A DNA stretch of 64,000 bases from Apus apus. Taxonomy: Eukaryota > Chordata > Aves > Apodiformes > Apodidae. Location of the stretch: NCBI RefSeq assembly GCF_020740795.1, contig NC_067290.1, positions 12,506,001 to 12,570,000 on the forward strand. Reading direction: 5' to 3'. The translations under genes were made by a program, and so were the position numbers. The notes beneath the pieces were generated by a model that was given only the letters and a program-made list of their open reading frames with translations, was not told where the DNA came from and did no database searches. Below, in pieces: positions 1-10,615 of the stretch. Position 1 is the stretch's first letter; the number at the start of each line of letters is the position of its first letter.

Positions 1-859
1 AGGGCAGGCCCGGGTGTGGGGGGCTTTGCCTCTCACTCAAGGCCCCCCAGATGCTGGCAGTCCTAGTGAGGGGGTTCTGGGGAGATGGAAGGAAAACCAT
101 CATCCACCCGAGGGTGCCAGCATGGCCCTGGGGCGCTGCTTGGCCTCCAAAGTGGGGAGTGCAGGCTGGGCTGGGAGCAGGGGGTTCCTGGAACTTTGGG
201 GGCACCCTGAGGGTCTTGGAGTTAGGGGTAACCTTGGTGAGCCCCTGAGGGTGTGGAAAGGCCTTCCCTACCCCCCACAGTGGGAAGTGGGGCAGTTTGC
301 TCAACCCCAGCTCATGAGTCAGCGTGGCAGTTCCTCCCAGCCGCTGCCTGCGGCTTCTCCTTTGCAAGGGGAATGGCCACCAGGCCGGGAGAAAGGACCC
401 TGCCACTCAGCAGTTGTGGCAGGGGATTCCTGGTCACCTGGGGGCTGCCTGGGCCCTCCTGAGTGCCTGTACCAGTGTGGTGTGGCTAGGGTCTGCTCAA
501 CTCCATGGTTCTGTAGTCCTCTCGCTGCTAGGGAAACATGTGTGATGAGCTGGCTGGTCTCAGGCAGGTGCTCAGGTGGCAGGAGCTGGTGGCAGGGCTG
601 TGGAGGGGACAAGGCTAGCCCTGTCCCTCCTGCCCTGCCCCTCTGCCTGCTCAGCAGTGCCTGCAAGTCTCATGGCATGGTTGCCTGGAGCTGGCACCAG
701 GCACCACTTCCCTGCTCTGGTGCTGTCCTGTGACCTCAGACCTGCTGCAAACCCACCGGGCTGCATCATGGGGAAGCTGTGCCTGCTCTGGGGCTGGGAG
801 ACACACACAGGATCTGTCCCCTGTCGCTCTAAGCTGTGGCCTCCTTGGTCTCCCGCCAG
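1..859. other. Upstream region of NAA80, no gene seen
   Basis: This stretch is GC-rich and has open frames on both strands, but none resembles a known protein or shows paired splice sites. A pyrimidine tract and AG at 858-859 form a good 3' splice acceptor just before the NAA80 start codon, so NAA80 probably has a non-coding first exon somewhere in or before this stretch. In human the next gene on this side is HYAL1; no hyaluronidase exon is visible here. Confidence 0.5.
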
Positions 860-867
860 TGAGAAGA

Positions 868-1587
868 ATGGGTTCCATGTCGGAGGATCTCAGCCTGGTC
901 CCCCTGCACCGGAGGCCAGAGCTGCTGGAGGCCTGTGCTGAGCTGCTGGGCGAGGAGTGGGGGAAGAGCCGGGCATCGCGGCTCCACACGCTGCAGCGCT
1001 CCTCGGATGCCTTCCCTGCCTGCCTGCTGCTGCTGCGGAGCCGGGGCCCTGCTGAGGCCCCCGGGACCCCAGAGGTTCCCTGTCAGCTCGTGGGCCACAT
1101 CCGGCTCTCCCGTGTGGTCGGCCGGCCCCACGACCTTTTTGTAGAGAGCGTGGTGGTGGCCCGGGCGCTGCGGGGCCAGGGCTATGGGCGGCAGCTGATG
1201 GAGGCTACCGAGCGCTGGGCGCGGGCCCGGGGCTTTGGCTGCTTGCACCTCACCACCCATGACAAGCAGCACTTCTATGCCCACCTGGGCTTTGTCCTGA
1301 GTGAGCCAGTGCAGAGCGTGGCATTCCTCAGCCCCGCCATACCTGCCGAGGTGCTGAGGCTCTTCTCTGCCCCTCCTGGCACTGCTACCACCATTGCCAC
1401 AAGGCCAAGGGTGCCTCCCACCCCCCCGCCGCCCCTCCCACCTCCCGCTGCCCCCCCGCCACCCCCTCCATCATCTGTCATCTGGGCAAGGGGTGTGCTG
1501 GCCGAGGACAGTGGGCACAGCCTCCTGGAGACCCCCCACCGTGACGCCAAAGGGCTCCCCATCTTCTGGATGAAGAAGGACATCTGA
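868..1587 (+). CDS. NAA80: N-alpha-acetyltransferase 80 (actin N-acetyltransferase)
   Basis: This cytosolic GNAT enzyme acetylates the processed acidic N-terminus of actin, using acetyl-CoA. The product is 239 aa from a single coding exon. The acetyl-CoA loop R-G-Q-G-Y-G lies at residues 102-107, preceded by the beta strand FVESVVVA and followed by LHLTTHDKQHFYAHLGF, all typical of NAA80. A polyproline stretch at about 183-201 corresponds to the segment that binds profilin in the human enzyme. The C-terminus GLPIFWMKKDI matches the family end. The ATG at 868 was chosen because codons upstream lie across a splice acceptor at 858-859. It is shorter than the human protein because the long disordered N-terminus is absent. 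HYAL3 follows on the same strand about 1 kb downstream, as in human, where transcripts of the two genes overlap. Confidence 0.93.
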   Translation: MGSMSEDLSLVPLHRRPELLEACAELLGEEWGKSRASRLHTLQRSSDAFPACLLLLRSRGPAEAPGTPEVPCQLVGHIRLSRVVGRPHDLFVESVVVARALRGQGYGRQLMEATERWARARGFGCLHLTTHDKQHFYAHLGFVLSEPVQSVAFLSPAIPAEVLRLFSAPPGTATTIATRPRVPPTPPPPLPPPAAPPPPPPSSVIWARGVLAEDSGHSLLETPHRDAKGLPIFWMKKDI

Positions 1588-1610
1588 GGGGCCAGGGCCT
1601 CAAGCTGGTG

Positions 1611-1616
1611 ATTAAA
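1611..1616 (+). terminator. Poly(A) signal of NAA80 (ATTAAA)
   Basis: An ATTAAA hexamer lies 24 bases after the NAA80 stop codon and is followed by a GT-rich stretch. This implies a very short 3' UTR. The signal is the common variant, so read-through into HYAL3 is conceivable. Confidence 0.6.
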
Positions 1617-2549
1617 AGCGAATGCGGGCAGGAGCTGCCTGTTCTGGTCCTGCCTGCCTGCCTGCCATTTTTCAGGGCTGGCACCAGCTTCCCCAGCCTT
1701 CCCGGTTTGCCCTGCTGCCATTACCAGGATGGGTAGTGGGGAGGTGGTCCCCACCCTAGCCCCCAGCTCACCGGGCTGGGGTGCTGGGACCAGAAGTGTG
1801 GCAGAGAGCCAAGCTTTACATCAGGCACTGGGAGGGGGACAGGTCCCAGGAGCACTGCCAAGTCCCACCAGTGTCTCCTCCAGCCATTGGACTCTGGTGC
1901 TGATGCGTGGCTGCCGGTGTGGCTGCCACTGTCCCCACTGAGCAGCTTGGGGAAACTGAGGCACACAATGGCCGGAGGGGCACTGGGGAATAGGGCAGGG
2001 TGGCAGGGGCTGCAGGTCCCTGCCCTGCACTGCGAGACGGGCAGGCAGCCAGGACCCCCAGGCATCTGGCGAGGGCTGGAGGCATGGGAGCAGGAAGGTC
2101 AGGGAGAGCGGCTGGGCCCCGCGCCGGGGGATTAGTGCTGTCCTTGCTGTGTCACGCGGCCCCCAGGCTTGTCCCCTGCCTAATCCCCTCACCCCCGGCA
2201 GCTGGTCAGCACTGCTATGAAATGGGGACGAGAGGGTCATAGTGCCCCCACTACCAAAGAAAACGGAGGCACCGAGGTCAGCAGCTTGCTGTGCCACACC
2301 AGAGCCGTGCTATGGCTGTGGTGGTGCAGGCAGGCAGAGGTGCCCACCGGCAGCACTGAGGCAAGAGATGTCCAAAACACCCAAGTTTGCAGAGCCCTGT
2401 GGGATTTTGAGGTGGGCAGCAGGTGCCTGTGGGGCAGCCCAGCTGCTGCAGCTGATCCTAGCCCACCAGGTGCCAGGGTGGCAGTGCCAGCACAGCTGGG
2501 GTGCCCACTGAGCCCTACCACCTCACCCCTGCCACTCCTTTTCCCGCAG
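1617..2549. other. NAA80-HYAL3 interval
   Basis: No coding sequence is seen. The interval has a GGGGAAACTGAGGCAC motif at 1949-1964 that recurs across the window, and GGATTA/TAATCC boxes near 2130 and 2180. It ends in a pyrimidine tract with AG at 2548-2549, the acceptor of the first coding HYAL3 exon, so a non-coding HYAL3 exon is likely to lie inside it. Confidence 0.4.
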
Positions 2550-2582
2550 GGTGCCGGCCCTGCAGGCAGCTGGCAAGGCAGG

Positions 2583-4172
2583 ATGGTGCCAGTGCTGGCA
2601 CTGTGGGCCTGTCTGGTGCTGGGCACGGCTGGTGGGGAGAGCCCGGCACCAGAGCCGCTGGTGGGCGGCCAGCCCTTCGCTGTGGTGTGGAACATCCCCA
2701 CTGGTCGCTGCCAGCGCCGCTTCGGTGTGGTGCTTCCCCTGGGCGACTACGGCATCGTGGAGAACCTGGATGGCCACTTTGTCGGCCAGAACATCACCAT
2801 CTTCTACAAGAACAAGTTTGGGCTGTACCCCTACCTGTCGCGGCAGGGTGTGCCCCGCAATGGGGGCATCCCTCAGCGGGTCCCCCTCAGCGCCCACCTC
2901 GCCAGGGCAGCTGGGGACATCCACCTCCTCCTGCGCCCCCCCTTCCACGGCCTGGCCGTGGTGGACTGGGAGGAGTGGAGGCCCCTCTGGGCCCAAAACT
3001 GGGGGGCCAAGAAGATCTATCGGGCAGCCTCAGAGCAGTGGGTGCAGGACCGGCATGGCTTCCTGCCGACACGGCAGCGACTCCAGCTGGCCCGGTGGGA
3101 GTTCGAGCGGGCGGCACAGACTCTGATGAAGGAGACACTTCTGCTGGGCCGGACCTTGCACCCAGGGGGGCTCTGGGGTTTCTACCGCTTCCCTGACTGC
3201 TTCAATGGCAACTGGGCCAAGGTGGCCAACTACAGCGGACAGTGCCAGCCAGCGGAGGTGCGGCGCAACAACCAGCTGGGCTGGCTCTGGGCCGCCTCGG
3301 CCGCCCTCTACCCCAGCATCTACCTGCCGCCAGCACTGCCGCCCGCCCTGCGCCGCCGCTTCGTGCACCACCGGCTGCGCGAGGCCCTGCGCGTGGCCAC
3401 CTTTGGCACCCACAGCCTCCTGCCCGTGGTCGCCTACTCCCGCCTCTCCTTCCGCCGCTCGCCCCGATTCCTGGAGCTGGTAAGTGCTGTGGGGCCAGGG
3501 CTGGTGGTGGGTGTGCCGGGGGTCCTGCTTAGCGCTGGGACACAGCTGTGTGTCCCCAGTCCGTTCACATCTCTCCCTGGCAGGCTGACCTGGTGCACAC
3601 CATCGGGGAGAGTGCGGCGCTGGGTGCAGCTGGACTCGTACTCTGGGGAGACATGTCATACTCCCACTCAGCTGTGAGTACAGCCCCTTGCTGTGCCAGA
3701 GCTGGCACACAGTGGGCACAGGATGTGTGGGACGGCCATGTCACCTGTGCCCACTGGGGAGAGGTGGCTGGAGGGACCCCAGCGCCAGGGTGGGTTTTCA
3801 CTGTTGCTTCCATCTCAGGAGAGCTGTGCCAGTCTGCGCCACTACCTCGTGTCCACCTTGGGTCCCTATGTGGCCAACGTGACGGCAGCAGCCCGAGAGT
3901 GCAGCTACGGGCAGTGCCATGGGCATGGGCGCTGTGTGCGCCGGCAGCCCCACGACTTGGGCAGCCTCTTGCACCTCGGCCCCAGCCCTGGCCCACCGGC
4001 CGCTTTCCGCTGCCACTGCTACCGTGGCTGGGCTGGTGAGGACTGTGCCCAGCAGGTCCAGCCTGGCCCTGCCACCCCCTGCATGCCACCCACCCCTGCT
4101 CATGGCCTTTGTGGGCACAGTGACCTCATGCCCTCCGACACCTGCCTGCCACGGGACACCTGGGGCTGGTGA
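2583..4172 (+). CDS. HYAL3: Hyaluronidase 3
   Basis: A secreted or lysosomal glycosyl hydrolase family 56 hyaluronidase. Coding exons are 2583-3479, 3584-3673 and 3819-4172, giving 446 aa; every intron is phase 0 and the 90-base middle exon is typical of the HYAL family. Residues 1-20 form a signal peptide. The catalytic acid motif D-W-E-E-W is at residues 128-132, matching D129 and E131 of HYAL1. IYLPPALPPA and LVLWGDMSYS are conserved blocks. A cysteine-rich EGF-like segment at the end contains CHGHGRC and CHCYRGWAG. N-glycosylation sites include NIT, NYS and NVT. The start was chosen because it follows an acceptor at 2548-2549 and opens directly into the signal peptide. It ends about 35 residues beyond where the human protein stops. 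HYAL3 fits better than HYAL1 by overall similarity and by its place beside NAA80. Confidence 0.93.
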
Positions 4173-4243
4173 CCAGGGCTGGGGACCGCTGTGGTCCCCT
4201 ACCGACTAGCATTGCTGCCCATCACTTCCTGTGTTTTTTCTTA

Positions 4244-4249
4244 AATAAA
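4244..4249 (+). terminator. Poly(A) signal of HYAL3 (AATAAA)
   Basis: A canonical AATAAA lies 72 bases after the HYAL3 stop codon, with GT-rich sequence downstream. The 3' UTR would be about 90 bases. Confidence 0.75.
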
Positions 4250-5829
4250 TCCTCTTGGCACAGCTGGCATTGTTCCTTGTGGACATAAATGGGGAGGCTC
4301 TGTGGTACCCTTGGGCTGGGCATGATTCTGAGAGGCAGCAGAAACCTCAGTTTGGCTCTAGCTGGGCCCAGTGTGCTTCAGTTTCCTTGCATGGGCCCTG
4401 CAGGGATCCCACAGTGAGCAGGCAGCCCCTTTACCCTGGGAGTAGGGCATGAGGGGTGGGGGAAGGGGGCACTGTATGCGGCTCCCCCTTTGCCACGCTG
4501 GCACCTTGCTGCCGACAGTGCTGACTGTGCTGCCAGTCCCCCCCTCCCCATGGCTATTTTTATCACCCCCAACCATGTTTCTCACTGTTCTATTTTAAGC
4601 GTCACAGTTGGCGCACTGGGAGCCCGGCTCCCAGGGGCCCCGCACTGCCTCACTGCCCGCTCACGCTGCCTGGCTGCAGGGCACGGAAAGCCATGCCCAG
4701 GGAGGCTGGAGAAGGTAGGCTGGGGAGCAGGCTGGTGGGGGCCCTGACACCCTGAGGGGGGGCTGGGTGACACTGGGCCACGGGGTTGGGATGGAGGCAG
4801 CAGCCAAATGCTGCCCTCCACTGTGGGGTCTGTGGTGCCCACTCAGGAAAAAAAGGGGTTTCTGGAGGACTGCAGGTAGAGGGCAGGAGGGCGTGGGGAG
4901 GGGGCAGGCAGCTGGCTGGCACAGGCTCCTGCACCAAACCTACACATTAGCTGTGCTCTACAGATGGGGGAGGGCAGATGCAGGGGTGATGGGGGTACCC
5001 ATGGGTCAGCCCCAGCCACAGGCAGAACCCTGGGGACAGTCTGGGGGGACCCTGGGCACCAGCCAAGTTCCCCCAGTCCTGATACTTGTCAACCCTGCTG
5101 ACAGCACACACCACCCTGCTGGGAGCAGCCACCACCATGCTGCCCTGCAACATGCTGTTGACCCCAGTGGGGACAGGGAGCGGGCACAGGGCCACCCTGC
5201 CCTGTTCTGCCACAGGCACAGCACCCTAGACCCACATGCTGCTCAAAAACATGCAAATACTCAGAAAAAAAAAATGCTTTTCCTCTACTCCATCGTGGGC
5301 ATGATTACTTCCCAAGATGGTGCTGGAGCCATGCCAGCTCCCAAAAAGCCCCCTCGCTGCCATGGGTGGGGGGGGCGTACTCACTTGGGTGGTAGGCACC
5401 AGGACCCCCAGCACGGCACAGACCCCCATGTCTGGCTGCGTACCTTTAAGCAGCACACCAGCACAGTGCCTGCAGGGAAAGCCAAGCTCCCAGCCAGCTC
5501 GCAGCTGGCCAGGGAGAGACCTTGCCAGCCCGCAGTGCCTGGGCTACCCAGGCTGGTGGCACATTCCCAAGCCAAGGCCAGATTCCAGCCCCACTAACGA
5601 GGCTCGGATCGTGGCCACTGAGCACCCACTAACTGCTCCGATGACAGGGCCAGGGCGGGGCACAGCCAGCACTCGCCCGGCTGTGTCCACATGGCCATGC
5701 CAAGGGAACATTGGCCTTGGCACTCTGCCCTGGCACAGCACTGGGCTGGCGTCAAGGCTGGGGTCACCTCTGGGAGGGGTCTGGTCCCCAGGGCACGCTC
5801 ACCCTCTGCTTCCACTCCCAGCAGACAGC
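4250..5829. other. HYAL3-LSMEM2 interval, probable LSMEM2 promoter region
   Basis: No coding sequence is visible. AT-rich boxes CTATTTTTAT at 4554-4563 and CTATTTTAAG at about 4590-4599 sit in otherwise GC-rich DNA, each one mismatch from the MEF2 consensus, with an E-box CAGTTG about 15 bases after the second. A perfect octamer ATGCAAAT is at 5251-5258. A splice acceptor at 5823-5824 precedes the LSMEM2 start codon, so LSMEM2 likely has a non-coding exon here. The promoter reading is inference. Confidence 0.35.
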
Positions 5830-6470
5830 ATGGGAAGGGCGGAGGGTGCTGTGCCAGCAGAGCCTGGGGACCCCGACGGCAGTGAACCTGGAGCCATCAG
5901 CCTGCACCCCGTGGAGTCCATCAGCGACCTGCACTGGGCCTCAGGCGGGCACAAGGGTGCTGAGGGTGAGTGCAGGGCAGGGGCCATGCCAGCCACAGGT
6001 GGCTGGGTGCTCACCTCTTCTCTCCCCTGCCCGCAGGCAATGGCCCAGCTCCCTCCAGAAGCCTGCACCGGCCCCCGCCTCGCCCCATGGCCCATGGCCC
6101 CCCAGTGCTCCTGCCCACCCTGCGCCCTGTGCCCACCGCCAGCCCCTGCCCCTGCCTCGGCCAGCTCCAGCTCCTGGCCCTGCTGGGGCTCCTGGCCCTG
6201 GCCAGCCTGGTCCTGGCCACGCTGGCCATCTACCTGAGTGGTACGTGTCAGTGGGCAGGGTCAGGGTTTGGAGGGGGAGCTGCGGGAGGGCCAGGCTGCC
6301 CATCCCCAGTGCGTCCCACTTATGTCCCCGCAGTCCTGCAGAGCCAGTCGGTGCGGGCGCTGGCCCAGTGGCTGCAGAGCCAGGAGGACATCGTGCGCCA
6401 GCTGCGGGCAACCAGCAGGCAGCTCTGGGCTCGCCTCAACACCAGTACCGAGCCTGGCGGGCACCGCTGA
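5830..6470 (+). CDS. LSMEM2: Leucine-rich single-pass membrane protein 2
   Basis: A small membrane protein of unknown function; I recall human LSMEM2 as enriched in heart and muscle. Three coding exons, 5830-5965, 6037-6240 and 6334-6470, give 158 aa with both introns in phase 1. The N-terminal part carries the conserved string HPVESISDLHWASG. A proline-rich linker follows. A leucine/alanine-rich transmembrane helix spans about residues 89-112 and runs into the conserved YLSVLQSQSVRALAQWLQSQ. The C-terminal part looks like a short amphipathic coiled coil. The ATG at 5830 follows an acceptor at 5823-5824. It lies between HYAL3 and IFRD2 and is convergent with IFRD2. No AATAAA lies close after the stop; the first on this strand are at about 7260 and 7325, inside the IFRD2 3' region. 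Confidence 0.85.
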
Positions 6471-7413
6471 GCTGCTCTTGGTCCCACCATGGGCACCTAA
6501 GGGGCACCCCAGGGCGGGAGGGGGGAGCAGGCAGCTGTACCCCCAGCCCATCCTGCTTAGACCTGGCAGCATTGCCCCACAGGTCACAGGGGGTGATAGG
6601 GGCCATCCTGTCCCCCACCCCAGTCTGAGGGAAAAAGGGACAGAGCTGCAAGGACAGGCACAAGGCAGAAGGTACCCTCCAATTAGCCTTTTAATAACCT
6701 TCTGTAATCAAAGTCTTAGAAAATTGCCACCATAGATACATTCCCAGGGTGTCAGGCACTACCAGCTGGTGTGGCCCCGTGCCCGCCCAGGCAGCAGCCC
6801 CCAAGGCTGCACGGGCAGCACTGGGGCTCGTCTGCTGTGTCACCACCCCATAATTAATTTCCCACAAGAGAACTATTTCATATAGAGCATTTGGCTGGAA
6901 AAGGGCTCAGAGCGGGCAGCCAGCAGGGCTGGGCAGCACCTGCCACCCCAAGCTGCCTTGCCACCAGCCCTGGGTGCCAGGCCAGCTGTGGAGGCAGGGG
7001 CTGTGCCCGGTGGGGCAGGGGGGAGTTGGGGGAGTGCTCTGCCCTCCCACCCAGCTCTTTGGGCTCTGCCAGGCCACCACAGTGCCCCTGTGGGACGGGG
7101 GGAGGGGGAGTAAGAGCCCTGCCTCCAAAAGAGGAGCCCTGTGAGACCCCCTTCCTCTGTGCCAAGCAGAGCCCCAGCCACAGAGCAGGCACAAGGCAGC
7201 ATACTGCTGCCTACCTCCCTGCTCTTCTTTTAGCCTTTTTTTTTTTTTTTTTGGTTAAAAAAATAAAAAGAGGGGGCAACCCCCGGTGGGGCAGCTCCAG
7301 GCATTAAATACTCTGCTGTACATGAATAAAAGCTCAAGGGCCAGGGTCACCTGCCCCTCACAGTGCTGGGTCTGCAGTCCAGGTGGGCTTGGGGCTCTGC
7401 CCCCCTCTGCCCA
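6471..7413. other. Overlapping 3' regions of LSMEM2 (+) and IFRD2 (-)
   Basis: The stretch between the two convergent stop codons has no conserved coding sequence. On the minus strand an ATTAAA (TTTAAT at 6690-6695) can end IFRD2, giving a 3' UTR of roughly 0.7 kb. On the plus strand AATAAA occurs at 7325-7330 and next to a run of 17 T at 7236-7252. If LSMEM2 uses the latter, the two transcripts overlap tail to tail. Confidence 0.45.
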
Positions 7414-10400
7414 TCACAGCACATCTGCCCGCTTGTCCCGCACCCGGCTCCGGGCTTTCGTGCGGGCTTTGAAGGCAGCCGAGTTGTAGAGGTGCTGGAA
7501 GGAAAGGAGAGATGGATTAGGGGGTGCTCCTCTACTCACCTGTGCCCACTGTGCTCAGGGTTCCATGGTTGCAGGTGGGTGCTTGGCTGAATCCCACGAT
7601 GGTGTGGGAGGGGACTGCAGGCACAACTCTGGGTGGGGGCACCCACCTTCTCAAAGCGGGAGACCTTGCTGGCTTTCAGAGCGGCCGCATCCAGCACCAA
7701 GGGGGGCCCGAGGCCAAAGATCTCCCGTAGTAGCTCGTTGTTCTGCAGAAAAAGGGGTCTGTCAGCACCCACTGGCACCAACCTGGCACGCTCCAGCATG
7801 GTCACCCACTCCTTACCTGAAGGTGGTGGCAGATGCCAGAGCCCAGCACTTCTTTAAAGGCTTGGTAGGTCCGCCGGCGTGCCCAGCTGTCCAGGTACAT
7901 GCACTCCAGGCCAAATCGGATGGTCTCCTCTTGGTACTCCCCACTCTGGGCAGAGAGAGGGGCATCAGTGATCACCTGGGCACCAGCCCTGCGTGTCCCC
8001 TGGTACTCAGCAGAGAGAGGGGAATTGCCCAGCAGCTGGGCAGCAGATACACAGGTTGGCAGGGAAGGGCACTGCCAGCCTCTGGTACCTCGATGAAGCG
8101 CAGGATGTCCCGGAAGATGGATCGCTGCTTCCGTCGGTCTGTCTTGGCTCGGTACTTATTGCTCTCGGTAGCCAGGACCTTGAACTGGGCTTGTAGGAAC
8201 TCTGCATCTTGGTGGCACAAGTGCTCCTGCCACAAATCCAGGGGAGTTTGGAGAAGACACAGCTCTGGGCAATGCATGCCACTGCTATTGCCAGGACAGG
8301 GCTGTGGGATCACCAGGGCCAGCCCCGCTGCCTGGGCACTGCTGGTGACACCACGCTGGTGCATCCTAATTCTGGCAGCTCAGCTGGGGGATGGGCAGGG
8401 TCCCAGTGCCAGCAGCTCCCTGCCCACCCACTGCCTCCTGCTGCTGCAGTGCTCCCCGTACCTCCATGTCCTGGGCCAGCTCGAAGACCAGCGCGATGGC
8501 CTCCCCAGCCAGGATGCGCAGCGCAACGCTGCTGCTGGAGAGCAGTGGGGGCAGCTTCAGCCAGCCACTGGGACAGGAAGGCAGGAAAGGAGTCAGGGGG
8601 GCCAGGCACCACACTGGAAGTGCCCCCTGCCACAGCTGGCTGCTCCACACCAGCCCAAACACCCCCTCATTTCCCACTCACTTGTCCAAGATGCTCTTGA
8701 TATGGGAGGGGGGACAGATGGTGAGGAGCAGGGACCATGACTGGAGCGCGCTACAGTGCAGAGGGCCATGCTGGGCTGGTGCCGAGCCCCCCTCATCTAG
8801 GTTGGAGGGGCTGAAGATGCTCTCCAAGCAGGACAGGCATGAAATCAGGTCCTGGAGGGAGGAAACAAGCCTGTCAGACCACAGCTGCCAGGAAGACACC
8901 AAAGCAAAGCCATGCACTGGGGACCAAAAGGGACCCACCCTGACCAGGGGCACCAGGAGCTCCCCAGGGCAGGAGGGACTCCTCCACCCAGGACACAGCA
9001 TCTCTGCGAGGTGGGCTTCTACACTCAGCTCAGCTCCAAGCTGCCTGAAGTGTCACTGATGTCCCTGTGCCCCTTCCCTTGCTCAGCTCCAAGCTGCCCT
9101 GGCACTGTGTGCCAAGGGTGGGTGGCATGGCAGCCCCTGGGGTGCCCTCCAGCAGGGGTACAGGTGACACCCAGGCACAGTTACCTCGAGGTCAGCAGCA
9201 GCAATGTAGCAACACATGCCCAGGGCCGTGGCACACTGGTAAGAGACGTGGTGAAAAGGCAGTCAGAGGCAGCAGCACCAGGCCAGAGCCAGTGCCCAGC
9301 CACGGGGAAGCAGGGAGAGCGTGTCCCTGCTTTATTCCACTGCTCCCTGCAGCACCCAGTCCTGCCACCCTCCCGTGACCACAGGGGCCTCTGAAGTCCC
9401 AGGAGCAAAGGGGCCAGGTCTTACGCTCTGCCGGGCACTGGGGCTGGCTGTGCTGTCCACCAGGACGCTGACGAGCAGGGGCTTCAGGCTGCGAAACATC
9501 TCTTCCCCCTCCGGGCCGGAGCCCATCTGGAGGCAGAGGAGGGTGAGGACGGTGCCCGCCAGCGCCTGCTCCTCCCCTTTACCTGCGGGCAGCACGAGAC
9601 CTCCCTCAGACACCAGTTCACCAGCCCTGCCACCCCCAGCCCTGCCACCCACCTGTCCCCAAACCTTTCTTGAGACACTTCTCCAGGGAATCGGTGAGTG
9701 TGAGGCGGCGTTCCAGCAGGAACTCGGAGAGGGTTTTGGAGGAGAAGGCCAGGCGCAGGCTCTGCAGTGCTGCTTGACGTGTCTTGGCGCTGAGAGAAAT
9801 GGCAGGAGGTCACGGGGTGGGGGGCCTAGGACAAGCCACGGCCCTGCCTGTGCCTGGCAGCCACAGCAGGGATGGGCAGCGTGCCCACAAGGGGTGACAG
9901 CCGGTCCTCACCTCTTGTCCAGGAGGTTGTCCATGTGCTCCTTCAGCCTGTCCTCTGCCTCCTCCTCCTGGCCTGGCTCACCTGCTGCCTCGCTCCCTGC
10001 CGGGTGCACCCAGGTCACGGAAGGGCCCGGGTGTGAAGGCGCACGGTGGGGAAACCCAGCAACGGCCCGGCCACCCCCGGGGACAGGCAGCGGGGGGGGG
10101 GTGAAGGAGCGGGGCGGCCCCGGGGCTCACCTGCGGCCTCCTCGGCGGGGATGGTCCCCTCGCTGGCGCTGCTGCAGTGGCTCAGCACCTCGCTGCCGAC
10201 CTCCTCCTCCTCGCTGGCGGGTGAGCCTGCTCGGGCGCTGCCAGGGCCACCTGCGGGGCAAGTGGTGGGGACAGGAGCTGCGCGGGGCCCTGTGCGGGCC
10301 GTGGGGCCGGTGCGGGACCCTGCGCCCCAGTGCCAGGAGGGGAAGGGACAGCAGGGCAGGCCGGACGGGCCCCGCCGCCCTCCCGCTGGGTGCCCCCCCG

Positions 10401-10471
10401 CCCGGGCCCCCTGCCCGCCCCGCACCGCCCGGGCCCCACTCACGGCGCGCGGCTCGGCGGGACCGCGGCAT
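7414..10471 (-). CDS. IFRD2: Interferon-related developmental regulator 2
   Basis: IFRD2 is an ARM/HEAT-repeat protein that binds translationally idle 80S ribosomes and blocks the mRNA channel in mammals. Twelve coding exons, in transcript order: 10444-10471, 10131-10250, 9912-9984, 9665-9789, 9425-9582, 9185-9235, 8682-8851, 8462-8567, 8089-8226, 7817-7945, 7647-7742, 7414-7494. They sum to 1275 bases, 424 aa, with matching phases at every junction. The start MPRSRRAARR is followed by an acidic Ser/Glu-rich segment. Family blocks include LLERRLTLTDSLEKCLKKGK, LLVSVLVDSTASPSAR, LATESNKYRAKTDRRKQRS and QNNELLREIFGLGP. The end FKARTKARSRVRDKRADVL is nearly that of human IFRD2. The first exon encodes only nine codons plus one base, so start and promoter are closely coupled. 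IFRD1 is the alternative, but the C-terminus and neighbours favour IFRD2. Confidence 0.95.
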
Positions 10472-10600
10472 GGCCGGCACGCGCGGGCACTGGCCCCGCC
10501 CCGCCCCGCAGGCCCCGCCCCTGGCCCCGCCCCCCCGCGCGCGGCCCCCTGGGAGCGGCCGCCACCATCTGCGCACGCGCCCGGCGCCGGCTCGTGGGTT
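10472..10600 (-). promoter_or_regulatory. IFRD2 CpG/GC-box promoter
   Basis: The sequence directly upstream of the IFRD2 start codon is almost pure G+C, with several CCCCGCCCC boxes (Sp1/KLF type) between about 10495 and 10535 and frequent CpG. It has no TATA box. This is a typical housekeeping CpG-island promoter. The island also covers the first exon and part of intron 1. Confidence 0.7.
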
Positions 10601-10615
10601 GTGCTCGGTGCTGCC

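Noticed and set aside
730-867. In-frame extension upstream of the NAA80 ATG
   Set aside because: It runs through an intron-like pyrimidine tract and acceptor at 858-859 and has no family similarity.
2217-2582. In-frame extension upstream of the HYAL3 ATG
   Set aside because: It crosses the splice acceptor at 2548-2549 and lacks a signal peptide; the ATG at 2583 opens directly into one.
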